Position numbers and translations under genes: made by a program. From the NCBI GenBank assembly GCA_944392335.1, contig CALXWJ010000017.1, positions 44,252 through 108,251 of the forward strand: a stretch of 64,000 nucleotides of DNA, written 5' to 3'. The notes beneath the pieces were generated by a model, which saw only the letters and a program-made list of their open reading frames with translations, did no database searches and had not been told where the DNA came from. Positions 26,036-36,526 of the stretch are shown here, one piece after another. The first letter of the stretch is position 1; each line of letters begins with the position of its first letter. This stretch comes from an uncultured Clostridia bacterium. Lineage in GTDB: Bacteria; Bacillota; Clostridia; UBA1381.

Positions 26036-26122
26036 TTATGATTTTCCTTTCCGGGTATGTATTACCTTTGCTTTACGCAAAGGTACCGGGGTATTTCCCT
26101 TTATTTTTTTAACATGACCGGT

Positions 26123-26536
26123 CTACTTTTGATATTTCTTTAAGTAATCCGGAGCTTCATTGATATCCATGCTGACCGAGATCATGGTTTCAAAATTAAA
26201 TTTCTTTCCAAGTTCGTCAACATTTTTTAAAAATTTTTCAAAACCTTCCATCGTATCCTTGACAATTTTTAGGATACCATCGATATAAATATTGGTAATA
26301 TCAAAATTGCTGCTTATTATTCCGCATATAAATCCAAAAAATTCATCCCAGCTTGATATCTCAAATTCCGATGTATCAGCCATCCTTACTTTTGAACTTA
26401 TATCATACATATTTCTTCCGGTGTTATTATTGATAAACACAACATTGCCGTTTGCTGTTGTGCAGGCATTATTAACGCTGTCAATCAGCACCTTCGTTTT
26501 TCCCGTACCCTTTTTCCCGATTAAAAGTTCCACCAT
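26123..26536 (-). CDS. Small P-loop ATPase-like protein of unknown function
   Basis: The 137-residue protein starts with a clear Walker A motif, LLIGKKGTGKTKVL, and contains a hydrophobic strand ending in Asp (NIYIDGIL) that could be a Walker B. It is too short to be a full motor ATPase. Homologues in Clostridia are sometimes labelled as twitching motility PilT, which is not supported by the sequence. GGAGG lies before the ATG. It is 39 bp after pgi and probably co-transcribed with it. Confidence 0.8.
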   Translation of the reverse strand: MVELLIGKKGTGKTKVLIDSVNNACTTANGNVVFINNNTGRNMYDISSKVRMADTSEFEISSWDEFFGFICGIISSNFDITNIYIDGILKIVKDTMEGFEKFLKNVDELGKKFNFETMISVSMDINEAPDYLKKYQK

Positions 26537-26575
26537 AATAATTTCCTCCTTGTTTTATAAATTTATTGTTAAAGG

Positions 26576-27922
26576 TTACTTATTAAGCCTCTTTTCAAGC
26601 TCTTCCTTTTGAGCTTCATATCCTGGCTTTCCCAGCAATGCAAACATATTTGATTTATACGCCTCTACTCCGGGCTGGTCAAACGGATTTACTCCCAATA
26701 AATACCCCGAAATTCCGCAGGCTTTTTCAAAAAAGTAAACCAGTTTACCGAAATTGTATGCATCAAGCTTAGATACTTTTACACAAAGATTCGGAACTCC
26801 GCCGTCAGTATGCGCCAATGCAACGCCTTCCGATGCTTTTTTATTCACAAAATCCATGCTTTTTCCCGCAAGGAAATTCAATTTGTCAATATTGTCCTCA
26901 GTTTCTTCGATAACTATATCCTTTTGGGGTTCTTCAACAAGAATAGCAGTTTCAAACAAAACTCTCATGCCTTGCTGTATATATTGCCCCATTGAATGCA
27001 GATCGGTGGAAAAATCGGCAGCTGCCGGAAATATTCCCTTATTATCCTTTCCTTCGCTCTCTCCGAACAACTGTTTCCACCATTCGCCGAAATAATGGAG
27101 ACAAGGTTCAAAATTTACCATCATTTCAACATTTTTGCCCTTTCTCAAAAGAAGGTTTCTTGCAACCGCATATTGATAACACATATTTTTATCAAGATCC
27201 CGTTCATTGTACTCTACTCTTGCATCCTGTGCGCCTTTCATCATGGAATCAATATCAATGCCCGCAGCCGCTATGGGTAATAGTCCGACCGCTGTCAAAA
27301 CAGAATATCTCCCCCCCACATCATCAGGGATTACAAAGGTTTCATAACCTTCTTCGTCAGCCAGTGTTTTTAATGCGCCCTTGGCTTTGTCTGTAGTTGC
27401 GTAAATTCTCTTTTTAGCTTCTTCTTTCCCGTATTTCTTCTCCAAAAGATCCTTAAAAATTCTGAAAGCGATTGCAGGTTCGGTTGTTGTTCCCGATTTT
27501 GATATAACATTCACCGAAATATCCTTTCCTTCAACAGCTTCCAGCAGATCTGCCAGATATGTTGAGCTTATGCTGTTTCCGGCATAGAAAATAGCCGGTC
27601 CGTTTCTTTTTTCTGTATAATTATAAAAAGAATTTGAAAGCATCTCAATGGCAGCTCTTGCTCCAAGATAAGAACCTCCGATTCCGATAACGACCAAAAC
27701 ATCGCTGTCAGAACGAATTTTTTCAGCAGCCTTTTTGATTCTTGCAAATTCTTCTTTATCATAATTAACGGGTAAATCAACCCAGCCCAAAAAATCATTT
27801 CCCAAACCGGTCTTGTTTTCGATCATATTATGTGCGGCTTTAACAAAATCCTTCATTGCATCGAATTCTTCTTTGCTAAAGAAAGATAATGCCTTTGAAT
27901 AATCAAATATCAAATTATTCAT
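26576..27922 (-). CDS. pgi: Glucose-6-phosphate isomerase
   Basis: It interconverts glucose-6-phosphate and fructose-6-phosphate in glycolysis. The 448-residue length is typical of the Firmicutes form. Conserved segments include [36 protein letters not shown] (sugar-phosphate loop) and [18 protein letters not shown]. The motif [15 protein letters not shown] near the C-terminus carries the catalytic Gln and Lys region. It precedes the P-loop and thrC genes in the same direction. The region upstream (27923-28320) is divergent from smpB. Confidence 0.95.
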   Translation of the reverse strand: MNNLIFDYSKALSFFSKEEFDAMKDFVKAAHNMIENKTGLGNDFLGWVDLPVNYDKEEFARIKKAAEKIRSDSDVLVVIGIGGSYLGARAAIEMLSNSFYNYTEKRNGPAIFYAGNSISSTYLADLLEAVEGKDISVNVISKSGTTTEPAIAFRIFKDLLEKKYGKEEAKKRIYATTDKAKGALKTLADEEGYETFVIPDDVGGRYSVLTAVGLLPIAAAGIDIDSMMKGAQDARVEYNERDLDKNMCYQYAVARNLLLRKGKNVEMMVNFEPCLHYFGEWWKQLFGESEGKDNKGIFPAAADFSTDLHSMGQYIQQGMRVLFETAILVEEPQKDIVIEETEDNIDKLNFLAGKSMDFVNKKASEGVALAHTDGGVPNLCVKVSKLDAYNFGKLVYFFEKACGISGYLLGVNPFDQPGVEAYKSNMFALLGKPGYEAQKEELEKRLNK

Positions 27923-28320
27923 TTATATCACTCCAACCTATATATTTATGTAATATATATTTTAATACATTTCACATATAAAATCAAGTATTATTTTAAT
28001 TTTTTAACACTTTCTTCTAGGATTTACAAAATATTAATAAATAATACTGCAGTTTTGCCAATATTGACCGCATCTTGTATTTATCGATACGTTTTTGTGC
28101 ATACTTTAATTACACCTTTATATGATTATTACCCTCTTTTCATCGCCTTCAAACATAAAGTTAAAATTTAATTCATGAAATTACCGTTTTTTAACTCCGG
28201 TATATTACTTAAATATTTTATACATTTACACTTGTATTTGCTTGACAAATATACACTGATTTGTTATTATACTTTTAACAATTATTTTTTATAATAACAA
28301 AATGCTACGGAGGAGCTGCC
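27923..28320. other. Intergenic region between pgi and smpB
   Basis: About 400 bases of AT-rich DNA between divergent genes. It contains the smpB promoter at its right end. I see no RNA gene; in particular no tmRNA is recognisable here or just after smpB. Confidence 0.5.
28242..28270 (+). promoter_or_regulatory. Sigma-A promoter of smpB
   Basis: TTGACA (28242-28247), a 17-nt spacer and TATTAT (28265-28270) lie 50 bp before the smpB start. Confidence 0.75.
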
Positions 28321-28791
28321 ATGCCGGGAGAAAATATCAAAATAATATCGCAGAACAAAAAAGCGCGTCACGACTATTTTATTATGGAAACAATTGAAGC
28401 AGGTATAGAATTATCAGGTACTGAGGTCAAATCCGTGCGCGGGGGTAAGGTGAACATTTCCGATTCTTATGCTTCAATAACAAATTCAGAAGTATTTTTA
28501 AAAGGGATGAACATCAGTCCTTACGAGCACGGCAATATTTTTAACCGCGACCCTCTGCGGGACAGAAAGCTTCTCCTGCATAAAAATCAAATAAGAAAAC
28601 TTATCGGGCAGCTTCAGCAGCAGGGATATTCTCTTGTACCTCTGAGCGTTTATCTGAAGGGCTCACTTGTTAAGATCTCATTGGGCGTCGCAAAGGGTAA
28701 AAAATTATACGATAAGCGCAATGACATAGCCAAAAGAGATTCTCAGCGTCATATCGAGAGGGTTATGAAAGACAAACGAAACAATTTTTAA
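28321..28791 (+). CDS. smpB: SsrA-binding protein
   Basis: It binds tmRNA and brings it to stalled ribosomes for trans-translation. The 156-residue length and motifs are standard: [11 protein letters not shown], the segment [39 protein letters not shown] and a basic tail ([20 protein letters not shown]) that enters the A site. ACGGAGGAG lies 7 nt before the ATG. Confidence 0.96.
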   Translation: MPGENIKIISQNKKARHDYFIMETIEAGIELSGTEVKSVRGGKVNISDSYASITNSEVFLKGMNISPYEHGNIFNRDPLRDRKLLLHKNQIRKLIGQLQQQGYSLVPLSVYLKGSLVKISLGVAKGKKLYDKRNDIAKRDSQRHIERVMKDKRNNF

Positions 28792-28938
28792 AAATTTGAG
28801 ATTACAAAATAATTGTATTATCTTAATATTTTTCATTATTTTTTACGATTATCTTTGTTTTAATATGTTATCTTTGTATAGAAACCGGCTCAATTTTTAC
28901 AATTATATTACAAAATTATAAATATTTGCCATATTTCT

Positions 28939-28967
28939 TTGACAATTTTGTAATAATTTGTTATAAT
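28939..28967 (+). promoter_or_regulatory. Sigma-A promoter of the CHAP gene
   Basis: TTGACA (28939-28944), a 17-nt spacer and TATAAT (28962-28967) form a consensus promoter about 40 bp before ATG 29008. Confidence 0.8.
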
Positions 28968-29007
28968 AAGCAATGTCGTATATTTTAACTTAAAAAAGAG
29001 GTAACAT

Positions 29008-30000
29008 ATGAAAAAGGTTGTAAAAAAGTTTATTTGCGGGTTTTCAGCTGCCGTTCTGGCATTTTCCATGTCACTAAACAGCTTTGCATTCAGTCCGAGA
29101 ACAACACTTACGGAATCCGATTGCGAGCTGGAATATTGGACATATTCCGCTTCGGGTAATCCGTTCCTCCGTAACTGGGATATGGCGGGAGGAAACTGCA
29201 CCTGGTATGCATACGGAAGAGCATGGGAGCTGCTTGGTTCCAAGCCGTCCTTATCCTTAAACGGCGCTCACAAATGGTATACATACAATGACGGTTATGA
29301 AAGAGGAAGCGAGCCACGGCTCGGTGCAATAGCATGTTGGTCCGATTCTGAAAATACAGTGGGTCACGTTGCCGTTGTGGAAGCAATCAACGGGGATGAA
29401 ATAACATTATCCGAATCGGGATGGAGCTATAAAAACACATATTTCCAGACAACCACCAAAAATAAATATAATCTTGATTTCAGCGTTGGAGGGGTTACAA
29501 GACATTTCCAGGGATATATATATCTTCCCGTAAATTTTGATGAAGGTCAATATACACAGCCCGAACAGGAAGAAAATTCCATACCGGTAATGCCCATCGT
29601 AAATATTGCTTCTCTTAGATCCATATATACATATACAAGCAAAAGCGGTATTCAGATTTTCTTAAACGGTATGTATCTTCCTTTATCTGACTACGCTGTG
29701 AATGTAAACGATACCGTACTGGTTCCTGCACGTGATCTTATTGAATCAATAGGCGGGAATATCTACTGGAGTGAGCCGGAAAAGAAACTCACCGCCAATA
29801 TAAGAAATTCTATTTTTGAAGCAACAGCAGATTCAAATATTATGTATATAAACAATTCTGCACTTGAAGCCGATGCAAATGTTGTGATAAGTGAGGACGG
29901 AAAACTTCTTATCCCGTTACGCGCTGCCATTACCATGCTCGGAGGCAAAATTGAAAGTGTTGATTGCTATATGAATATTTATGTATCATACCAAAATTAA
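29008..30000 (+). CDS. Secreted CHAP-domain peptidoglycan hydrolase with copper-amine-oxidase-N domain
   Basis: The 330 residues consist of a signal peptide (to about residue 27), a CHAP amidase/endopeptidase domain at about 50-175 with the catalytic Cys in GGNCTWYAYGRA and His in VGHVAVVEAI, and a Cu_amine_oxidN1-type domain from about 210 (IQIFLNGMYLPLSDYAV, VPARDLIESIGG). The second domain is the same type as in the SleB-like protein at 22446 and probably serves attachment or spacing at the cell surface. GAGGTAAC lies before the ATG. It ends at a strong terminator. Confidence 0.88.
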   Translation: MKKVVKKFICGFSAAVLAFSMSLNSFAFSPRTTLTESDCELEYWTYSASGNPFLRNWDMAGGNCTWYAYGRAWELLGSKPSLSLNGAHKWYTYNDGYERGSEPRLGAIACWSDSENTVGHVAVVEAINGDEITLSESGWSYKNTYFQTTTKNKYNLDFSVGGVTRHFQGYIYLPVNFDEGQYTQPEQEENSIPVMPIVNIASLRSIYTYTSKSGIQIFLNGMYLPLSDYAVNVNDTVLVPARDLIESIGGNIYWSEPEKKLTANIRNSIFEATADSNIMYINNSALEADANVVISEDGKLLIPLRAAITMLGGKIESVDCYMNIYVSYQN

Positions 30001-30004
30001 AATC

Positions 30005-30046
30005 AAAACAGCACCCACGCTCTGATAGAGTATAGGTGCTGTTTTT
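30005..30046 (+). terminator. Terminator after the CHAP gene
   Basis: AAAACAGCACC (30005-30015) pairs with GGTGCTGTTTT (30035-30045), followed by further T residues. It also faces the end of the convergent LacI-type gene. Confidence 0.85.
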
Positions 30047-30058
30047 ATGCCTGCAAAA

Positions 30059-30970
30059 TTATTGGTTTTTTACGATTTTATAATCAACATAACAGTCTTT
30101 TCTTATATCGTTGATCACATTGTGCAAGGCCGTTTTTGTCACTTCCACGCTGTTTGCATCCACACTGTTTAATTTTCTGCCGAATAATTTCATTATATTT
30201 ATATTATCAAAGCCCATTACTTCGGTATTCGGATAATTCATTAAAACCTCAATCGCATAATAATCCGTAGAACAAAGTACAGCACTGTCTTTTTCATCAA
30301 GCAACAACTTTTGCAGTTCATTTTTATCCTTTACTATAATATAATCCAAGCTTTTTTCATCGGCAGCTTTCTCAAATCCTTTTTTCCGTTCAATCTGTGC
30401 ATAATTATTTCCCGACGCTTTTAATGCGGGAGAATAATATATTATTTTTTTATGAGTCTGCGCCAGAAAAATACATGCATCATACATCGCTCTAAAATTA
30501 TCAATTCCAACATAACTTATTCCGTCTAATTTATTTCCTATTGTTGCAATTGGTATCTTTAAAGAATACAGGTAATTTACATATTCCGTTCCTTCGCCTA
30601 CGGGACACAGTATGATCCCGTCCGCTCCCATGCAGTAGAGCTGTTTTAAGCATTTTTGTTCTTTTTCAAAGCTTTTGTCGGTAAACATAACAACAAGAGA
30701 ATAACCTATTTTCTGACATTCCCTTTCAAGACACATAACAAGCTCTGAAAAATATTCATTATACAAATCAAATATAACTATTCCGATAATATGAAATTTG
30801 TTTTTATCTGTATCCAAATATCCATACTTCCTTGCGGCAGACAATATCTTTTCTTTTGTTTCGGTGCTTATTCCTTTTCTGTTATTTAATGCCCTGTCCA
30901 CCGTTCCCTGCGAAACATTGCATATTTGGGCAAGCTTATGCGTAGTTATGCTGAAATTATTATTCTTCAT
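30059..30970 (-). CDS. LacI-family transcriptional regulator
   Basis: The 303-residue protein has an N-terminal LacI helix-turn-helix (THKLAQICNVSQGTVDRALN, then ARKYGYLDTDKN as hinge) and a periplasmic-binding-protein-like effector domain (HIIGIVIFDLYNEYFSELV; GADGIILCPVG; SYVGIDNFRAMYDA). ATG 30970 follows GGGAG by 7 nt; the ORF runs to 30991 without a better site. It lies directly downstream of the GH116 gene in the same direction and probably controls it in response to a sugar. The effector is unknown. Confidence 0.88.
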   Translation of the reverse strand: MKNNNFSITTHKLAQICNVSQGTVDRALNNRKGISTETKEKILSAARKYGYLDTDKNKFHIIGIVIFDLYNEYFSELVMCLERECQKIGYSLVVMFTDKSFEKEQKCLKQLYCMGADGIILCPVGEGTEYVNYLYSLKIPIATIGNKLDGISYVGIDNFRAMYDACIFLAQTHKKIIYYSPALKASGNNYAQIERKKGFEKAADEKSLDYIIVKDKNELQKLLLDEKDSAVLCSTDYYAIEVLMNYPNTEVMGFDNINIMKLFGRKLNSVDANSVEVTKTALHNVINDIRKDCYVDYKIVKNQ

Positions 30971-31069
30971 ATTGGTCTCCCATCCCATCATATCGGAATT
31001 TCGCAGATAACAGGGAATATATGGACTGTATGTTTGGATTCAATGATGAAGCAAAACCCCGTCATTTTA

Positions 31070-31105
31070 TATTTTCTGCAGGAGATCATACTCCTGCAGA
31101 AAATA
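31070..31105. repeat. Perfect 15-bp palindrome between GH116 and LacI genes
   Basis: The arms 31070-31084 and 31091-31105 (TATTTTCTGCAGGAG and its complement) flank 6 nt. No T tract follows on either strand, so it is not a standard terminator. It could be a regulator-binding site upstream of the LacI gene or an RNA-stability hairpin. Confidence 0.6.
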
Positions 31106-31172
31106 AGAGTCCGCCCATAAAGACACGGTATATATTCATTTTTTTAAAGCCATATAATTTAACGGATCATCT

Positions 31173-33680
31173 TTAAAGCTTTAACACAATATCTTTACAA
31201 ATGTTTACACAGTCAAAATGCAAAATATCATTCTCATAGCCGAACTCTGTTTTAACGCCGTCAATTATAAGCTCCTTAATATCTGCCTTTACAAAAAACT
31301 TATCGAGTTTTAAATTTCCCTCTTTAATTATAACAGAAATTTCATTGTTTGTCCACTCAAAAGTTCCCCATGCTGTGCCGACACTGAACATACATTTAAA
31401 GTTGTCCTTATGAATGGGATCAAATCCGATCATATTATTAGGCAGATCGAAAACAAAGCCGCTGTATATAGGCAAAAGCGCAAAGCTTGCCATTGCTCTT
31501 GCATAATTACTTCCACATTCTATTTCATTCCAAGGGTTTCTCTTTTTCCCGTCATACCTGTCGCGTATTGCATTAACGATCGTAAGACCCTTTTCCTCCA
31601 TGCCCTCGCTTATCATAAGTCCCGCAAGAGCATATTCAAAACCTGTCATTGTTTCTCTGTGATAAGGTATCGGGATAACGGGTCTTTTAACATTGTCCGG
31701 ATACTCGCATATAATTGCTCCGCCCTCATCATTGAGTGAAAAGACTCTCCATGTGTTTATATTATCCCGCATGGATTCCTTAAAATTATATTTATATAAA
31801 CTGTCCAGCGCCGTCTTTATCTGATCCTTTTCAAACATATACCCAAGACCGCAAATACTTGCATGCCACTGACCGCACAGCTGATTGATTTCACATCCGT
31901 CCGCGATCTGATATTTCAGTTCTTTCTTTTCATTATACCAATAATAATCACTGCAATTGAAAGCATCGGTCACTGATTTGTCACTAAGGTCTATTTTTTG
32001 AATAAAATACTCTCCGTTAAATAAATTATCCCTTGTCCATTTATATCCCTTTTCAAATAAGTCCGCATATTCCTTTGCAAGGTCCTTTTCGCCAAAAAAT
32101 TCTGCCATTTCCTCTGCTGCTTTCAATGCGCACATATAAAATCCCTGCAGCCAGGCATTGGGGCCGAAAAGTTCAACATCCAATGTATGATGCTGTCTTC
32201 CTTCCAAAATACCGTCTTTGTCAATGTCCCATCTGTCGGCATTATCTTCGCTCCATGCATAAGAGAGAATTTTTTTCACGGTGGGCCACACACTTTTCAG
32301 CCACTCACTGTCTCCGCTTATCTTCCATTCACGATAAGTTTTTATTATCGTTCCCATCTGTCCGTCGACGCAAGCACGAAAATCATTTCTTACACCGTCG
32401 CGGGGCAGCGGCATTCTGAAAACTGTTCTGCCGGTTTCCGCCGTACAGTATGTAAATTCATTATTGCGCAAAGAACGTTCCAGCTCCGGAAACAAAAAAC
32501 ATAACGCATATGCATAATTCCATACATGCTGACAGGTTCCCTCGCATGATCCCGCATTTTCGTGTACGCCTTCCCAGCCATAGAAGGACCCGTCTTCGAG
32601 CCTTAAAACCGTAGGAGATTTAAGCACCGACATTGTTGCCGAAATCGCTTCAATTACAGTGTTGTTGATGCTTGAATCAAACAAAGCATTTTTAAAATCC
32701 ATTGTTCTTTCAAATAATTCCTCAAAATGATCAATGCAATACTTTGCGCTTTCAACCGATGAGTCAAATACCGTCGCGTAATAATTTTTCCACTTCTTCC
32801 CTTTGTTGTTTTCATCCCAGTAGTTGTAATTGTTCGGGACATTCCAGGATAAAACAAACCTGATGTTTCCACTGTTCTTCGCTTTGATTCTTGTATGTGC
32901 CGCAACAGATCCCACATCACCGTTTCCTTTTTCGGTATAAGCTCTGTTTTTTAATCTGTCATTGTTTAAAAGTTCACTTATAAATACATCCAAATTATCA
33001 TTCCATGTTCCGCGGTACCAATACTGTTGTATATCGGTATCGCATGAATCGGTTGCCACTGTAATATCACCGTACGAGATATCTTCCTTGTCAATATCTG
33101 TTGATAATTTTAACATTGTATACCGTTCATTGTCTATTTGTGTATTTATTGTATTTTCAAATGGGTTTTTCATTGAAAACACTGCCGTATATTCTATATC
33201 CTCATCAGTCGTATTCAAAAACTCAATGTTGAAAAATCCTGCCGGGATACTTGAATTTTTTGAATCAAGCGGTATAAACGGATTAAATACCGTAAGCACG
33301 ACCTCCGCGGGAAAGTCCTTGTCGGAAAAACTGATTTTTGCGATCGGAAATTCTCCGTCAAATGAAAAATTTTTAAAATGCGGTATTGCACACATAGTGC
33401 CTGTTTCCGGGCCGTATCCGAATCCTCTGTATATTGTTTTTGAATACCTGCCTGTTAAATCCTTTGTTTCGTCCCCGTTTAAAACCTTTACAACTGTACT
33501 TGCGTCCGCCCTTTTTGCCTTTACGGCAATATGTGAAAAATCCAAAATACTGCCTTTTGCCGGCTTATTGAAAATTTCCCAATCTATAAATCGGCCGTTT
33601 CCCGCAATGCCGAAGCAGCCCGTACCGATACCTCCGATGGGAAATGAAATTTCCCTTGTGTAATCTCCTTTATATATCAT
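31173..33680 (-). CDS. GH116-like glycoside hydrolase (GBA2/beta-glucosidase type)
   Basis: The 835-residue protein has the N-terminal GBA2_N/DUF608-type beta domain (REISFPIGGIGTGCFGIAG; FIDWEIFNKP) and the C-terminal alpha/alpha barrel (SCEGTCQHVWNYAYALCF; DGQMGTIIKTYREWKISGD; NQLCGQWHASICGLGY). GH116 enzymes cleave beta-glucosides or beta-xylosides or glucosylceramide. The normally conserved ADQ before the LCGQW motif is here DGCEIN, so the acid/base region is somewhat different. No signal peptide, so it acts in the cytoplasm on imported substrate. It is followed by a LacI regulator. A GGAGGA ribosome binding site precedes the ATG. Confidence 0.82.
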   Translation of the reverse strand: MIYKGDYTREISFPIGGIGTGCFGIAGNGRFIDWEIFNKPAKGSILDFSHIAVKAKRADASTVVKVLNGDETKDLTGRYSKTIYRGFGYGPETGTMCAIPHFKNFSFDGEFPIAKISFSDKDFPAEVVLTVFNPFIPLDSKNSSIPAGFFNIEFLNTTDEDIEYTAVFSMKNPFENTINTQIDNERYTMLKLSTDIDKEDISYGDITVATDSCDTDIQQYWYRGTWNDNLDVFISELLNNDRLKNRAYTEKGNGDVGSVAAHTRIKAKNSGNIRFVLSWNVPNNYNYWDENNKGKKWKNYYATVFDSSVESAKYCIDHFEELFERTMDFKNALFDSSINNTVIEAISATMSVLKSPTVLRLEDGSFYGWEGVHENAGSCEGTCQHVWNYAYALCFLFPELERSLRNNEFTYCTAETGRTVFRMPLPRDGVRNDFRACVDGQMGTIIKTYREWKISGDSEWLKSVWPTVKKILSYAWSEDNADRWDIDKDGILEGRQHHTLDVELFGPNAWLQGFYMCALKAAEEMAEFFGEKDLAKEYADLFEKGYKWTRDNLFNGEYFIQKIDLSDKSVTDAFNCSDYYWYNEKKELKYQIADGCEINQLCGQWHASICGLGYMFEKDQIKTALDSLYKYNFKESMRDNINTWRVFSLNDEGGAIICEYPDNVKRPVIPIPYHRETMTGFEYALAGLMISEGMEEKGLTIVNAIRDRYDGKKRNPWNEIECGSNYARAMASFALLPIYSGFVFDLPNNMIGFDPIHKDNFKCMFSVGTAWGTFEWTNNEISVIIKEGNLKLDKFFVKADIKELIIDGVKTEFGYENDILHFDCVNICKDIVLKL

Positions 33681-33799
33681 TTCTGAATCCTCCTTATATG
33701 GTTTTTCTTACAATTATTTTACAATAAATTTGCTGCGTGTCAATATGCACGCAGCAAATTTATAAATATTATTGAACGTATGCTCTGTTTGTTTATAGC

Positions 33800-34666
33800 T
33801 TACATTTGTTCCATTGCACATAAAATTATTTTTGAATTTTCTTCATATATGATATTGAGCATATCATCAGGCAAAGGATTTTTTCCATGTCCGATCTCAA
33901 CCGTGAATCCCGCTTTACCGAATTCCTTTATAAACCAATCCTTGCATCCTCCGTACGCAGCGGTCCCTTCCGCTACCGTTGCCCTGTATCCGCTTACATC
34001 AGACATACAGTTTGCGATCCTTATGGAATCCTTCGACATTTTGCCGTCAAAATCATAATATATCTCTCCGCCTTGACTGTGAAAAGCTATAAGCATATCA
34101 AAGTTTTCCTTTTTGACCAGTTCTATTACAGCTTTTGTTTCCGGCTCACTTTCCGAATACGGGCCGGCATAACCTGTGGGCGAAGGGTATTCTTTTACGA
34201 CTCTCCATCCCGCGTCATAATTATGATTAATATCCACACCGTTTGCATTTGCCTGCCACACCTTATTAAAGCTATGTATCCCGACCATACTGATCAGCTT
34301 CCTGTGATAAGGATTTGTTATATCGATCCCGTTGACCGCTATGTCAACTCCGTCAGGATTTACCATCGGCACAGCATAAATCGTGACTTTATTATATAGC
34401 TTTAAAACATCATAATCAAAAAATTCGCTTTTATTGTTATATGCACCTGCATAATCTCCCAAAAATTTTAAAATAAATGCCGATGTCAGATACTCCAGTC
34501 CATGATGCGCGCCGTTAATAAACAGTTTTTTGTCTCCGTTTCCTATTTTGATACATTCTATCTTCTTTTCCATCACACTCTCGCCGATACAAAACAAATC
34601 GACAAAACAAAATTTTTTTGCCAGAGAATCGCAGTCCTTCAGCATCATATTATAATCATATCCCAT
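33800..34666 (-). CDS. M14-family zinc carboxypeptidase
   Basis: The 288-residue protein has the M14 zinc site: GAHHGLEYLT (HxxE ligands), a His in MLIAFHSQGG, and the catalytic Glu in TVEIGHGKNPL. The NPDGVD segment and the R-containing INHNYDAGWR match the substrate-binding region. It is close to gamma-D-glutamyl-meso-diaminopimelate peptidase I, which cleaves peptidoglycan peptides; no signal peptide is seen, so it may recycle cell-wall peptides. ATG 34666 follows AGGTGG; the longer GTG start at 34675 is inside that site. Confidence 0.85.
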   Translation of the reverse strand: MGYDYNMMLKDCDSLAKKFCFVDLFCIGESVMEKKIECIKIGNGDKKLFINGAHHGLEYLTSAFILKFLGDYAGAYNNKSEFFDYDVLKLYNKVTIYAVPMVNPDGVDIAVNGIDITNPYHRKLISMVGIHSFNKVWQANANGVDINHNYDAGWRVVKEYPSPTGYAGPYSESEPETKAVIELVKKENFDMLIAFHSQGGEIYYDFDGKMSKDSIRIANCMSDVSGYRATVAEGTAAYGGCKDWFIKEFGKAGFTVEIGHGKNPLPDDMLNIIYEENSKIILCAMEQM

Positions 34667-34903
34667 AAAAACCACCTATCTGTTTGTATAAATTTCAGTA
34701 ATATATTATATGATATGATATAATAATTTATGATTTTTTATTATGCTTATTTACGGTATTCATAAATAAAAACCTTCAGCAATTTACACAGCATTATCAG
34801 CGGTTTATAACATTACCGATAATAATTTGCATTATCCGGTTGCAAATTTACGTTATTTATTGTATAATATATAAAACTGCTAAAGAAGAAAGGCTGTGAG
34901 CTT

Positions 34904-36439
34904 GTGAGCTTATCTAAAATAAATTCTGCCGGTCTTATCGGCATTGACGGATATACTGTTGACGTTCAGACCGACATCGCAAACGGAATGCCTGCATTTG
35001 AAATAGTCGGACTGCCCGACGCCGCCGTAAAGGAAGCCAAGGAACGCATACGTTCGTCGATCCGCAATATAGGCGCGGCATTTCCGTCAAAGCGAATAAT
35101 AATTAATCTTGCTCCCGCTTCTTATAAAAAAGAAGGATCAGTATATGACCTGCCAATGGCTGTATCCATTCTTACGGCAACAGGTCAAATACGTATTGAA
35201 GATCCTGCCCGGTATGCTTTTATGGGCGAGCTTTCTCTCGATGGAAACGTAAATCCCATAACGGGAGTATTACCCATGGTGATCTCATTGTATAAAAACG
35301 GAATAACACAAATATTCGTTCCCAAAGCCAATGCTTCGGAGGCAGCAGTTATAGAAGACTGCACAATTTATCCTGTTGAAAATCTTACTGATATCATAAA
35401 GCATTTTACCGGTATCAAAAAAATTGCCGGACATAAGATAAACATAGAACAAATTTTATCTTCAAGAAATGACGGAGTCCTTGACTTTTGTGATGTAAAA
35501 GGGCAGGAAAGCGTTAAACGCGCAATTGAAGTCGCGGCGGCGGGAAATCATAATATCTTATTGATCGGCTCACCCGGAACAGGTAAAACGATGCTTGCAC
35601 AGAGAATAGGAACCATTCTCCCAGACTTATCATTTGATGAGGCTCTTGAAGTAACAAAGATACATTCAATAGCAGGCACTCTCCCTGCGGGAGTACCGTT
35701 AATAACAAACAGACCTTTCAGAAATCCTCATCATACCATTTCCGCAGCCGGTCTTTCGGGAGGCGGCACCGTTCCAAAGCCGGGGGAATTGTCTCTTGCA
35801 CATAACGGCGTTCTGTTTTTGGATGAGCTCCCGGAATTTAAACGCGATGTATTGGAGGTCATGCGTCAACCGCTGGAGGACGGCAATGTGACAATTTCAA
35901 GAGTTAACGCGACTCTTTCTTATCCGTGTAATTTGATGTTAGTCGCCTCAATGAATCCATGTAAGTGCGGATATTACGGCGACGCTCATCGCAATTGTAC
36001 CTGCTCTGAAAGCGATATAAACAGATACAGAAGCAGAATTTCCGGTCCACTGCTTGACAGGATCGATATTCAGGTTGAAGTTGAAAATGTAAATTACGAA
36101 GATTTAAGCACATCAAAAAAAAGCGAATCGAGCAGTTCAATAAAAAAACGCGTAAACGAAGCAAGAAAGATTCAGCTTGAACGGTATAAAAATTACCATA
36201 TATATTCCAATTCACAGTTAGATGCCGGATTGATACAGGAATTTTGTCCTTTGGGAGAGAAGGAAAATCAGCTGTTAAAAGGGGCATTTGATAACCTCGG
36301 CTTAAGTGCAAGAGCCCATTCGAGAATATTAAAGGTAGCAAGAACGATTGCGGATCTTGAATCCAGCAAGGATATAACAACAAAACATCTTGCCGAAGCA
36401 ATACAATACAGAAGTCTCGACAGAAAATTTTTTAAATAA
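34904..36439 (+). CDS. comM: YifB/ComM-family Mg-chelatase-like AAA+ ATPase
   Basis: The 511-residue protein has an N-terminal Lon-like fold (GIDGYTVDVQTDIANGMPAF; GLPDAAVKEAKERIRSSI), an AAA+ module with Walker A GSPGTGKTMLAQRI and Walker B VLFLDELPEF, a Cys cluster CKCGYYGDAHRNCTC that can bind zinc, and a C-terminal helical lid. In other bacteria ComM is a helicase that drives branch migration in natural transformation, though the family is also in non-competent species. The start is GTG 34904. It stands alone, before a two-component system. Confidence 0.9.
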   Translation: MSLSKINSAGLIGIDGYTVDVQTDIANGMPAFEIVGLPDAAVKEAKERIRSSIRNIGAAFPSKRIIINLAPASYKKEGSVYDLPMAVSILTATGQIRIEDPARYAFMGELSLDGNVNPITGVLPMVISLYKNGITQIFVPKANASEAAVIEDCTIYPVENLTDIIKHFTGIKKIAGHKINIEQILSSRNDGVLDFCDVKGQESVKRAIEVAAAGNHNILLIGSPGTGKTMLAQRIGTILPDLSFDEALEVTKIHSIAGTLPAGVPLITNRPFRNPHHTISAAGLSGGGTVPKPGELSLAHNGVLFLDELPEFKRDVLEVMRQPLEDGNVTISRVNATLSYPCNLMLVASMNPCKCGYYGDAHRNCTCSESDINRYRSRISGPLLDRIDIQVEVENVNYEDLSTSKKSESSSSIKKRVNEARKIQLERYKNYHIYSNSQLDAGLIQEFCPLGEKENQLLKGAFDNLGLSARAHSRILKVARTIADLESSKDITTKHLAEAIQYRSLDRKFFK

Positions 36440-36526
36440 ACATTTTTAATTTTATTTTAATATAAAAATATTATAATTGTCATTACATATTCTGTTTGAG
36501 CTGCGAAAGGAGTTAACAATAGTAAT

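Noticed and set aside
26063..26085. Hairpin TACCTTTGC / GCAAAGGTA between the P-loop gene and thrC as terminator
   Set aside because: No T tract follows on the - strand, and the genes on both sides appear to form one operon.
26123..26536. PilT twitching-motility ATPase
   Set aside because: Only a Walker A is shared; the protein is far too short and no pilus gene is near.
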